From Bacteroidota bacterium (GTDB taxonomy: Bacteria; Bacteroidota; Bacteroidia; AKYH767-A; 2013-40CM-41-45): 48,123 bases of DNA. Each line of letters begins with the position of its first letter. Position 1 is the stretch's first letter. A model generated the notes under the pieces. That model was not told where the DNA came from. It did no database searches and saw nothing but the letters and a program-made list of their open reading frames with translations. Shown in pieces: positions 8,507-16,302 of the stretch. Where the stretch lies: positions 1 to 48,123 of the forward strand of contig SHNE01000039.1 in the NCBI GenBank assembly GCA_004295015.1. The letters run 5' to 3'. Made by a program: the position numbers and the translations under genes.

Positions 8507-9553
8507 TTAAGACATGAGTTTTTTTAAATTGCGGAGGGCATAGATTCTTTCAATGATGTCTACCACTTTTAGCCCTTCCAAAGCATTGGTTGTCGCAGTA
8601 GTTCTTCCTTTTAATGTGTCGATGACATTTTCAATAATATAATGATGATTTGCTGCTGAGCCTTTGTAAACTCCATAATCGTTCGCAGGGTTTACAGGAG
8701 CAAGTTTGGGCATTGTATAATTTTTGATATGGCAATATTCCACTTCATTCATATACTGTCCACCAATTTTAACACTTCCATTTTCAGCAATGATGGTCAT
8801 ACTGCTTTCAAGATTTTTATCCCATACGGAAGTCGAATAACCAATGGTACCCATTCCACCATTGATAAATTGAAAACTCACAAATCCGGAGTCTTCAAAT
8901 TCAGTTAAGTTCTGATGGTTAAAGTCATTAAATTTTGCCTGGATTTGTGTGATATCACCAAAGAGCCAATACATGATATCAATGAAGTGAGAAAACTGGG
9001 TAAAGAGAGTTCCTCCATCAAGTTTATTTATGCCTTTCCAGTTTTTACCTGTATAATAGCGATCATCGCGGTTCCAGTAGCAATTCAATTGAACCATATA
9101 GATCGATCCCATTATTCCCCGGTCTATCACATCTTTAATCCATATAGAAGGAGGGGAGTAGCGATTTTGCATCACACAAAAAACCTGACGACTTACCTGT
9201 AGGGCTTTGAAAATTATTTTTTCGCAGTCAGCAACAGTCAGGCCCATCGGTTTTTCAATGACAACATGCTTTTTTTGTTCTAAAGCTTTCAAGGTGTGTT
9301 CAGCATGTAGTCCGTTCGGAGAACACACAGCTATTACATCAATCTCCAGTCCTGAAGTAAATAATTCGTCCATTGAAAGAAAAAATGGAACTTCAAGATC
9401 AGCCATCCCGATTTCTTCTTTCGGTTTGATATCCGTCATGGCAACTAGCTCCGCTTCGGGATTCCGCCGAACCATTTCCGCATGCCTCTTTCCTATATGG
9501 CCGCTGCCGACTATGGCAAATCTGACTTTTTTATTTTCTTCCATAATCTGCAT
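8507..9553 (-). CDS. wbpB: UDP-N-acetyl-glucosaminuronate 3-dehydrogenase, WbpB/WlbA type
   Basis: A Gfo/Idh/MocA-family oxidoreductase of 348 residues. The Rossmann motif IVGSGHIGKRH is at 14-24 and the catalytic-lysine motif EKPMGLT at 100-106 (Lys101), followed by the family's C-terminal sheet domain with QFSHFIDIMYWLFG. In the Pseudomonas Wbp pathway this enzyme oxidises C3 of UDP-GlcNAcA before transamination. The family as a whole is broad; the specific role is inferred from the neighbouring WbpD-, WbpE- and WbpA-like genes. The start codon overlaps the upstream wbpD stop in a TAATG junction, which indicates translational coupling. Met4 is an alternative start. Confidence 0.85.
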   Translation of the reverse strand: MQIMEENKKVRFAIVGSGHIGKRHAEMVRRNPEAELVAMTDIKPKEEIGMADLEVPFFLSMDELFTSGLEIDVIAVCSPNGLHAEHTLKALEQKKHVVIEKPMGLTVADCEKIIFKALQVSRQVFCVMQNRYSPPSIWIKDVIDRGIMGSIYMVQLNCYWNRDDRYYTGKNWKGINKLDGGTLFTQFSHFIDIMYWLFGDITQIQAKFNDFNHQNLTEFEDSGFVSFQFINGGMGTIGYSTSVWDKNLESSMTIIAENGSVKIGGQYMNEVEYCHIKNYTMPKLAPVNPANDYGVYKGSAANHHYIIENVIDTLKGRTTATTNALEGLKVVDIIERIYALRNLKKLMS

Positions 9554-10131
9554 TACTTAGTGCGGCGAACTTTATTTCCTTCTAATTTATATTCTTGTTT
9601 GCTTTCAGGGCAAACAGCTATGCCGCTGGCGTCAAATTTTAAACGATGACCATACTCACTCATCCATCCAATTTGTTTTGATGGATTTCCAACAACCAGT
9701 GCGTAAGCAGGAACATTCTTTGTTACTACTGAACCTGCACCAATGAATGAAAATTCTCCGATGTCATGACCGCAAACAATCGTTGCATTTGCACCGATCG
9801 TGGCACCTTTTCCAACATGTGTTTTTACATATTGATTTCTGCGAACCACTGCACTCCTGGGATTGTTTACATTGGTAAATACCATGGACGGGCCAAGAAA
9901 CACATCGTCCTCGCAAATTACCCCTGTAAAAATTGAAACGTTGTTTTGCACTTTTACGTTTTTTCCTAAAATCACATCAGGTGAGATCACCACGTTTTGT
10001 CCGAGGTTACAATTCTCTCCGATTTCACAGTTGTTCATGATATGAGTGAAGTGCCAAATCTTAGTTCCTTTTCCGATTTTAGCACCTGCTTCGATAATTG
10101 ACGATTCGTGAGCGTAGTATTCCTTTTCCAT
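9553..10131 (-). CDS. wbpD: UDP-3-amino-sugar N-acetyltransferase, WbpD/WlbB type
   Basis: A left-handed parallel beta-helix acyltransferase of 192 residues. Hexapeptide repeats are visible from about residue 10 to 140 (for example IGKGTKIW, IGENCNLGQNVVI and IGANATIVCGHDIGEFSFIG), ending with ALVVGNPSKQIGWMSEYG, typical of the WbpD/WlbB group. It would acetylate the 3-amino group of UDP-GlcNAc3NA to give UDP-GlcNAc3NAcA, using acetyl-CoA. The C-terminal tail contains CPESKQEYKL. It is translationally coupled to wbpB downstream by a one-base overlap. Substrate is inferred from the operon. Confidence 0.88.
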   Translation of the reverse strand: MEKEYYAHESSIIEAGAKIGKGTKIWHFTHIMNNCEIGENCNLGQNVVISPDVILGKNVKVQNNVSIFTGVICEDDVFLGPSMVFTNVNNPRSAVVRRNQYVKTHVGKGATIGANATIVCGHDIGEFSFIGAGSVVTKNVPAYALVVGNPSKQIGWMSEYGHRLKFDASGIAVCPESKQEYKLEGNKVRRTK

Positions 10132-10206
10132 GAAATTTCTTGATTTTATACGAATATACGAATTTGATTGCTTGATTTAATTTACTGAAAATCAGTCTAA
10201 TGTATC

Positions 10207-11187
10207 TTATTTAGGAAGACTTTCAAAACGGTGGGCCGAATTATACAGTTCTTCCTTCGATAATCCTTTAAAATAGTCATAGGTTAGTTTCAGCCCTTCG
10301 GCTCTTGAAACCTTGGGTTCCCAGCCCAGTATTTCTTTTGCCCTGGTGATATCCGGTTGTCTTTGTTGTGGATCATCAGTAGGAAGTATTTTGTAGGTAA
10401 TTTTTTGATTGGTTCCTGTCAGTCGGATAATCTCCTCTGCAAATTCCCTGATGCTAATCTCGTCAGGATTACCAATGTTCACCGGTTGATTATAGTCACT
10501 CCAAAGCAGACGGGCAATTCCTTCTATAAGATCATCAACATAGCAGAAAGAACGGGTCTGACTTCCTTTTCCAAATACGGTGAGATCCTCACCCCTGAGT
10601 GCTTGCCCGATAAATGCAGGCAAGGCTCTTCCGTCATTCAATCGCATACGTGGCCCATAAGTATTAAAGATTCTTACAATACGCGTTTCTACTCCGTGAA
10701 AAGTATGGTAAGCCATAGTGATGGCTTCCTGAAATCTTTTTGCTTCGTCGTATACTCCTCTCGGACCAATTGGATTTACATTTCCCCAATAATCTTCATT
10801 CTGAGGATGCACCAAGGGGTCACCATAAACCTCCGATGTAGAAGCCACAAGGATTCTTGCATTTTTAGATTTTGCCAGACCTAACAAATTATGCGTGCCA
10901 AGCGAACTCACTTTTAATGTTTGAATCGGAATTTTAAGGTAGTCAATGGGGCTTGCAGGGGAAGCGAAATGTAAGATATAGTCAAGATGACCCGGTACAT
11001 GCACAAATCGGGAAACATCGTGATGATAGAATTCAAATTCTTTTTTCTTAAACAGGTGTTCAATATTTTTTAAATCTCCCGTGATCAGGTTGTCCATTCC
11101 TATCACTGTATATCCTTCCTTTATGAAACGGTCGCAGAGATGTGAACCCAGAAAACCGGCGGCACCGGTGATAAGCATTCTTTTCAT
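10207..11187 (-). CDS. uxs: UDP-glucuronate decarboxylase (UDP-xylose synthase)
   Basis: An extended short-chain dehydrogenase of 326 residues that decarboxylates UDP-glucuronate to UDP-xylose. Motifs seen: [22 protein letters not shown] (a signature of the UXS group), STSEVYGDP with Glu119, and Tyr146-x3-Lys150 in [12 protein letters not shown], followed by [10 protein letters not shown] and SFCYVDDL. Its substrate would be made by the UDP-glucose dehydrogenase encoded immediately upstream, so these two form a UDP-Glc to UDP-GlcA to UDP-Xyl branch. An alternative product is a 4-keto-pentose, as in ArnA, but the sequence looks like plain UXS. Confidence 0.92.
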   Translation of the reverse strand: MKRMLITGAAGFLGSHLCDRFIKEGYTVIGMDNLITGDLKNIEHLFKKKEFEFYHHDVSRFVHVPGHLDYILHFASPASPIDYLKIPIQTLKVSSLGTHNLLGLAKSKNARILVASTSEVYGDPLVHPQNEDYWGNVNPIGPRGVYDEAKRFQEAITMAYHTFHGVETRIVRIFNTYGPRMRLNDGRALPAFIGQALRGEDLTVFGKGSQTRSFCYVDDLIEGIARLLWSDYNQPVNIGNPDEISIREFAEEIIRLTGTNQKITYKILPTDDPQQRQPDITRAKEILGWEPKVSRAEGLKLTYDYFKGLSKEELYNSAHRFESLPK

Positions 11188-11228
11188 GGATTATATTTTA
11201 TATTTTTTTAAAATGCTCTTCAATTGCA

Positions 11229-12533
11229 TCAGGCAGGACGGCCAACACTGTAATAGGTAAATCCTTTTTCTTTCATTTGTTCTACATCGTACAGGTTTCT
11301 TCCGTCAAATATGAGTTTGTTTTTCATCAACTTTTCAATCCTGGAATATTCCGGTGTCCTGAATACAGCCCACTCAGTAGCGATGATGAGGAAATCTGCA
11401 TTCTCAAGAATTTCATAAGCATCGTTTCCATAAACGATTTTATCGCCCAGAATTTTTTTAACATTGTTCATGGCTTCCGGATCATAAGCAGAAACACTCA
11501 CATTTTCTTTTAATAATTCATTGATAATATACAATGCAGGGGCTTCTCTTACATCATCTGTATCCGGCTTGAATGCCAGGCCCCAAATTGCAGCTTTTTT
11601 TCCTTTCAGATTATTTTTAAAATGTTTTTTAATCTTCTCAATTAAGCTGACTTTCTGCAGTTCATTTACACTCATTACAGATTTCAGTAATTGAAAATTG
11701 TAATTGTTCTCATCTGCGGTCATTGCCAAAGCCTGTACATCTTTAGGAAAGCAACTTCCTCCGTAACCAATCCCGGCAAAGAGAAAACGTTTCCCGATTC
11801 GTTCGTCTGACCCAATACCTCTTCTTATCTGATCAACATTTGCTCCTACTTTTTCACAGAGGTTTGCAATTTCATTCATGAAAGTGATCTTCGTCGCCAG
11901 AAATGCGTTAGCTGCATATTTTGTAAGCTCAGAGGATCTTTCATCCATAAAGTAAACAGGATTTCCTTGTCTCACGAATGGAGCGTACAATTCTGTCATT
12001 ATTTTTTTTGCTTTTTCGGATTGAGTTCCAATGATAACACGATCAGGTTTCATAAAATCATCCACCGCAAAGCCTTCACGAAGAAATTCCGGATTCGAGA
12101 CTACATCAAAGGGTATATTGCAGTTTTGAGCAATAAGATTTTTCACCTTCTCGGCAGTGCCAACCGGAACTGTACTTTTATTTACAATTACTTTATAGTC
12201 ACTAATTAGTGGTCCCAGTTGGGACGCTACGTCTAAGACATGTCGTAAATCCGCAGAGCCATTTTCTCCGGGAGGAGTAGGCAAGGCAAGAAATATTATA
12301 CTTGCATCTTTGATTCCTTCAGCAAGGTTAGTGGTGAATTGCAGTCTTCCTTGTCTTAAATTTCTTTCAAATAATACATCAAGGTGAGGTTCATAAATAG
12401 TGATGATTCCTTTCTGCAAACTTTCAACTTTATGTTTATCGATATCTACACAGATTACATGATTACCTGTTTCTGCAAAGCAGGTTCCAGTAACTAATCC
12501 AACATACCCGGTTCCTATAACGGCAATTTTCAT
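11229..12533 (-). CDS. ugd: UDP-glucose 6-dehydrogenase
   Basis: Oxidises UDP-glucose to UDP-glucuronate with two NAD+. At 434 residues it matches the bacterial Ugd/TuaD type. NAD motif GTGYVGLVTG starts at 7; IYEPHLD, ALPTPPGENG, VNKSTVPVGTAEKV, SNPEFLREGFAVDDF and the catalytic Cys261 in GYGGSCFPKDVQAL are all present, then WGLAFKPDTDDVREAP in the UDP-binding domain. It feeds the UDP-xylose synthase gene that follows 41 bases downstream. It is clearly distinct from the second dehydrogenase at 7193-8491, which prefers N-acetylhexosamines by motif. Confidence 0.96.
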   Translation of the reverse strand: MKIAVIGTGYVGLVTGTCFAETGNHVICVDIDKHKVESLQKGIITIYEPHLDVLFERNLRQGRLQFTTNLAEGIKDASIIFLALPTPPGENGSADLRHVLDVASQLGPLISDYKVIVNKSTVPVGTAEKVKNLIAQNCNIPFDVVSNPEFLREGFAVDDFMKPDRVIIGTQSEKAKKIMTELYAPFVRQGNPVYFMDERSSELTKYAANAFLATKITFMNEIANLCEKVGANVDQIRRGIGSDERIGKRFLFAGIGYGGSCFPKDVQALAMTADENNYNFQLLKSVMSVNELQKVSLIEKIKKHFKNNLKGKKAAIWGLAFKPDTDDVREAPALYIINELLKENVSVSAYDPEAMNNVKKILGDKIVYGNDAYEILENADFLIIATEWAVFRTPEYSRIEKLMKNKLIFDGRNLYDVEQMKEKGFTYYSVGRPA

Positions 12534-12571
12534 GTATTATGCTTGCTTTAATTATTTCTTAAAATAGAAAA

Positions 12572-13699
12572 TCAGTTAAAAAAGTTTAAAACATTCTCGA
12601 TGATATAATCCAGGGTTTCATCATTCATTTCTGTATGAATAGGTAAGGAAAGAACATTCTTACATAACTCTTCGGTTACAGGAAAACTGCCTTCGGTATA
12701 CCTGCTGTCCTTGTATGCTTTTTGAAGATGAAGCGGGACAGGATAATATATCATTGCAGGGATGTCTTTTGATGCAAGATGTTTTCGCAATTCATTTCGA
12801 TCTGCATTTTTTAATACCAAAGTGTATTGGTGAAAAACATGACTTGATTTGGGAGAGCGTACAGGTATGAGCAGATTCTTATGCTCTCTGAAGGCTTTGT
12901 CATATGCGTCTGCTACCCTTCTCCGGGCATTTGCATATTCATCAAGATGTTGTAATTTAATTCTCAGTACTGCAGCCTGTATACTGTCAAGTCTTGAGTT
13001 TACTCCAACTTCATCATGGTAATATTGAACGGTCTGTCCATGATTCACAATCATCCTTAATTTTGAAGCAAGCTCGTCATCATTTGTAAAAATTGCACCG
13101 CCATCACCATAACACCCTAAGTTCTTTGAAGGAAAAAAGGAAGTGCAGCCAATTGTACCGATAGTCCCTGCTTTCTGATTTTTACCCGTTGAAGAATAAA
13201 AATCCGCACCAATTGCTTGTGCGTTATCTTCAATAACAAATAAAGAATGTCGCTTTGCAATATCCATGATGGCATCCATATCGGCACATTGCCCGAAAAG
13301 ATGTACAGGTACGATAGCTTTCGTTCTTGGAGTTATTGCAGCTTCAACCGCTGAAGGGTTTAGCACAAAAGTATCCGGCTCTACATCTACCAAAACAGGC
13401 TTAAGTTGGAGAAGTGCAATAACTTCTGCCGTTGCCACATAGGTGAAGTTAGCAGTGATGACTTCATCGCCGGGTTTCAATCCAAGCGCCATAAAAGCCA
13501 CTTGCAGAGCATCAGTTCCGTTTGCACACGGGATTACATGCTTGACGCCCAGGTATTTTTCCAATTCTGACTGGAAGGATTTCACTTCCGGGCCATTGAT
13601 GAATGCAGTGGAACTGATCACATCTAAAATTGCCTTGTCGACTTGCGATTTTATTTTTTCATATTGACCCAGAAGGTCAACCATTTGTATTTTCTTCAT
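12572..13699 (-). CDS. wbpE: PLP-dependent sugar aminotransferase, WbpE type (DegT/DnrJ/EryC1)
   Basis: A fold-type I aminotransferase of 375 residues from the DegT/DnrJ/EryC1/StrS family. PLP-binding features: GTDALQVA (61-68), Asp158 in VIEDNAQAIGA, and the Schiff-base Lys192 in SFFPSKNLGCYGDGGA. In the Wbp pathway WbpE transfers an amino group from glutamate to the 3-keto sugar made by WbpB. It is the first gene of the ten-gene minus-strand run, so the operon promoter should lie in 13700-13899, the gap shared with the divergent pyruvate dehydrogenase genes. The substrate is inferred from wbpB and wbpD in the same run; other keto-sugar specificities are possible. Confidence 0.9.
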   Translation of the reverse strand: MKKIQMVDLLGQYEKIKSQVDKAILDVISSTAFINGPEVKSFQSELEKYLGVKHVIPCANGTDALQVAFMALGLKPGDEVITANFTYVATAEVIALLQLKPVLVDVEPDTFVLNPSAVEAAITPRTKAIVPVHLFGQCADMDAIMDIAKRHSLFVIEDNAQAIGADFYSSTGKNQKAGTIGTIGCTSFFPSKNLGCYGDGGAIFTNDDELASKLRMIVNHGQTVQYYHDEVGVNSRLDSIQAAVLRIKLQHLDEYANARRRVADAYDKAFREHKNLLIPVRSPKSSHVFHQYTLVLKNADRNELRKHLASKDIPAMIYYPVPLHLQKAYKDSRYTEGSFPVTEELCKNVLSLPIHTEMNDETLDYIIENVLNFFN

Positions 13700-13719
13700 T
13701 TTGTCCTCTTGAAAGCATG

Positions 13720-13727
13720 CGAAGATA
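13720..13727 (-). promoter_or_regulatory. Possible -7 box for the nucleotide-sugar operon
   Basis: On the minus strand TATCTTCG lies 20 bases upstream of the wbpE ATG. It differs from the TAnnTTTG consensus by one base, and no TTG is seen at the expected -33 distance, so the call is tentative. It is the only -7-like element near the first gene of the run. Confidence 0.35.
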
Positions 13728-13872
13728 GGGAAATTATCAGCATACTTTGAATGATTTTCTCCCTCATAAAGCCTTGTTTATCAATGCATGAAAAGCTGGC
13801 TAATTGAAATATAATTCCTATGTTTAATGCCTTGAGGTTACGAATAAAAGGCCTTTCTTTGCAGGGAAAATC

Positions 13873-13880
13873 TATCTTTG
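13873..13880 (+). promoter_or_regulatory. -7 box of the pdhA promoter
   Basis: TATCTTTG, a perfect TAnnTTTG match, ends 19 bases before the pdhA ATG. A TTTG lies upstream but only 11 bases away, too close for a standard -33 element. Confidence 0.55.
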
Positions 13881-13899
13881 TCAAACAATTTGTTTCACT

Positions 13900-14895
13900 A
13901 TGTCAAAAACAAAATTTACAGCTAAACACTACCTGAAATGGTATGAGGATATGCTGCTCATGCGAAAGTTCGAGGAACGTGCCGGGCAATTATATGGGAT
14001 GCAGAAAATTAAAGGTTTCTGTCATCTGTATATCGGGCAGGAAGCCATTGTAGCGGGAGCCATGACTGTTTTAAAACCGGAAGATAACATGATCACTGCA
14101 TACAGGGATCATGCACATGCACTTGCAAAGGGTACCAGCGCCAGAGCCGTGATGGCTGAGTTGTATGGGAAGGAAACCGGTTGTTCAAAGGGTAAAGGTG
14201 GATCAATGCATTTGTTTGATGCAGAACATAGATTTTTTGGTGGCCATGGAATTGTAGGAGGACAAATTCCTCTCGGGGCAGGAATTGCATTTGCCGAAAG
14301 ATACCTGGGCACTAAAAATGTAACAGTTTGCTATATGGGTGATGGCGCTGTGCGTCAGGGTGCTTTTCACGAGGCGCTAAACATGGCTATGATCTGGTCA
14401 ATTCCTGTCATTTTTGTCATTGAAAATAACAATTACGCGATGGGAACATCGGTGCAAAGAACAAGTAATGTAACTGCACTTTATAAATTGGGCTTGTCTT
14501 ACGACATTCCTTCTGAACCTGTTGATGGTATGAGTGTTGAAGCCGTTCACGAAGCAATGGAGAAAGCAGTTGCTCATGCCCGTGATGGAAAAGGTCCTTA
14601 TCTTTTGGAGATGAATACATATCGCTATAAGGGCCATTCGATGAGTGATCCGGCAAAGTATCGCACAAAAGATGAAGTTGAATCGTATAAGGCAAAAGAT
14701 CCTGTTGAGATGGTTTTAAAAACTATCCAGGAAAAGAAATATGCTTCTGATAAAGAAATCGAAGCTATCCAGAATAAAATTAAAGATATTGTTGAAGATT
14801 CAGTAAAGTTTGCAGAGGAATCTAAGTACCCTGATCCATCAGAATTATACATTGATGTGTATGTCCAACCTGATTATCCATACATTATGGACTAA
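13900..14895 (+). CDS. pdhA: Pyruvate dehydrogenase E1 component, alpha subunit
   Basis: Thiamine-diphosphate-dependent decarboxylase subunit of the pyruvate dehydrogenase complex, which makes acetyl-CoA in the cytosol. The 331 residues fit the heterotetrameric E1 alpha family. The TPP/Mg motif begins GDGAVRQG (147-154) and ends ENNNYA (175-180); TAYRDHAH and the phosphorylation-loop-like RYKGHSMSDPAKYR are also conserved. The E1 beta gene is not adjacent: the next gene, 51 bases on, encodes E2. Branched-chain 2-oxoacid E1 alpha is a less likely alternative, because the close E2 neighbour looks like pyruvate dehydrogenase E2. Confidence 0.94.
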   Translation: MSKTKFTAKHYLKWYEDMLLMRKFEERAGQLYGMQKIKGFCHLYIGQEAIVAGAMTVLKPEDNMITAYRDHAHALAKGTSARAVMAELYGKETGCSKGKGGSMHLFDAEHRFFGGHGIVGGQIPLGAGIAFAERYLGTKNVTVCYMGDGAVRQGAFHEALNMAMIWSIPVIFVIENNNYAMGTSVQRTSNVTALYKLGLSYDIPSEPVDGMSVEAVHEAMEKAVAHARDGKGPYLLEMNTYRYKGHSMSDPAKYRTKDEVESYKAKDPVEMVLKTIQEKKYASDKEIEAIQNKIKDIVEDSVKFAEESKYPDPSELYIDVYVQPDYPYIMD

Positions 14896-14946
14896 ATAAT
14901 TCCTGAGCATTAATTCTACCAAGTTAAATAAATTAAATAATTGCAA

Positions 14947-16221
14947 ATGGCTGAAATAGTTAGAATGCCTAAGATGAGTGATACTATGACAGAAGGTGTC
15001 GTAGCGAAATGGCATAAAAAAATTGGTGATGCAGTAAAGAGCGGTGATGTAGTAGCTGAGATAGAAACAGACAAAGCTACTATGGAATTTGAATCCTATC
15101 AGGATGGTATACTGCTTTATCAGGGAGTCGAAGAAGGTAAATCTGCTCCGGTAAATGGTGTACTTGCCATCTTTGGAAAAAAAGGAGAGGACTATAAAGC
15201 TCTGCTTGAAGAAGAGAAGAAAAATGAAGCAATAGAGAAAAAAGCGGAGGCTCCGGCGGCTGAGGTGAAAGTTGAAAAACCGGCACCGGCTGCACCTGTA
15301 AAAAAAGCTGAAGCGCCGTCAATCGTCCCTTCCTCCCTGACAGGTTCCGCAACAGATGATAGAATTAAAGCATCTCCTTTAGCTAAAAAGCTTGCCGGTG
15401 AGAAGGGAATAGATCTCTCCAAAGTATTGGGTACCGGTGGGCAAGGCCGTGTTGTAAAACGCGATATTGATTGGTTTAAACCCGGGCAGTTTGTTGCCGG
15501 TGCCGGTTCAATAGCCGCAATAACCAAAGAAAGTTTCGATGAAGTAAGTGTAAGTCAAATGCGTAAGACCATTGCGAAGCGCTTGGGTGAAAGTAAATTC
15601 ACGGCACCGCATTTTTATCTTACCATGGAAATTGATATGGCTCAGGCTGTATCTGCAAGAGAGAGCATTAATGCAGTTACCGGTTCTAAAATTTCTTTCA
15701 ATGACCTGGTGTTAAAAGCAGTTGCAATTGCATTGCGTCAACATCCAAAGGTTAATTCTTCATGGCTTGGAGACAGGATTCGTACTAACCATCATATTCA
15801 TATTGGTGTTGCTGTTTCGGTGGAAGATGGCTTGCTCGTTCCGGTTGTTCGTTTTGCAGACTCAAAAACGTTGAGAACTATCAATGCAGAAGTGAAAGCA
15901 TTTGTTCAGAAAGCAAAAGATAAAAAACTGCAGCCTTCGGATTGGGAAGGAAATACTTTTACTATTTCCAATTTAGGAATGTTTGGAATAGATGAGTTCA
16001 CTGCTATCATCAATCCACCTGACGCTTGTATTCTGGCTGTCGGCGGGATCATCGAAAAGCCTGTTGTTAAGAATGGACAGGTTGTTCCTGGGCAAGTGAT
16101 GAAGGTAACTTTAAGCTGTGATCACCGTGTTGTGGATGGTGTTGCAGGATCAGAATTCTTGCGTACCTTGAAGGGACTGCTCGAAAATCCTGTGGTGATG
16201 CTTGGTGAAGCTGCTATTTGA
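14947..16221 (+). CDS. pdhC: Pyruvate dehydrogenase E2, dihydrolipoamide acetyltransferase
   Basis: Core acetyltransferase of the pyruvate dehydrogenase complex. The domains are, in order: one lipoyl domain (1-80, lipoylated Lys43 in ETDKATMEF), an Ala/Pro/Lys/Glu-rich linker (about 90-135), a peripheral-subunit-binding domain (138-175, KASPLAKKLAGEKG) and the catalytic domain (200-424) with His393 and Asp397 in CDHRVVDG. An upstream in-frame TTG at 14941 adds only two residues; the ATG is preferred because family members begin with this Met-Ala sequence. It is cotranscribed with pdhA and followed by a strong bidirectional terminator. A single lipoyl domain is at the short end for the family. 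Confidence 0.95.
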   Translation: MAEIVRMPKMSDTMTEGVVAKWHKKIGDAVKSGDVVAEIETDKATMEFESYQDGILLYQGVEEGKSAPVNGVLAIFGKKGEDYKALLEEEKKNEAIEKKAEAPAAEVKVEKPAPAAPVKKAEAPSIVPSSLTGSATDDRIKASPLAKKLAGEKGIDLSKVLGTGGQGRVVKRDIDWFKPGQFVAGAGSIAAITKESFDEVSVSQMRKTIAKRLGESKFTAPHFYLTMEIDMAQAVSARESINAVTGSKISFNDLVLKAVAIALRQHPKVNSSWLGDRIRTNHHIHIGVAVSVEDGLLVPVVRFADSKTLRTINAEVKAFVQKAKDKKLQPSDWEGNTFTISNLGMFGIDEFTAIINPPDACILAVGGIIEKPVVKNGQVVPGQVMKVTLSCDHRVVDGVAGSEFLRTLKGLLENPVVMLGEAAI

Positions 16222-16248
16222 TTAGATATTTGACCAGAATAGAATTAT

Positions 16249-16296
16249 ACAGACAAAAAAAAATCCCGCCGATGTGGCGGGATTTTTTTTGTCTGT
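16249..16296. terminator. Bidirectional terminator between pdhC and the large T9SS protein
   Basis: A near-perfect inverted repeat: ATCCCGCC / GGCGGGAT stem with a GATGT loop, flanked by A9 on one side and T8 on the other and bounded by ACAGAC / GTCTGT. It works as a Rho-independent terminator in both directions and serves the two convergent genes. Confidence 0.95.
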
Positions 16297-16302
16297 ATTT
16301 TA

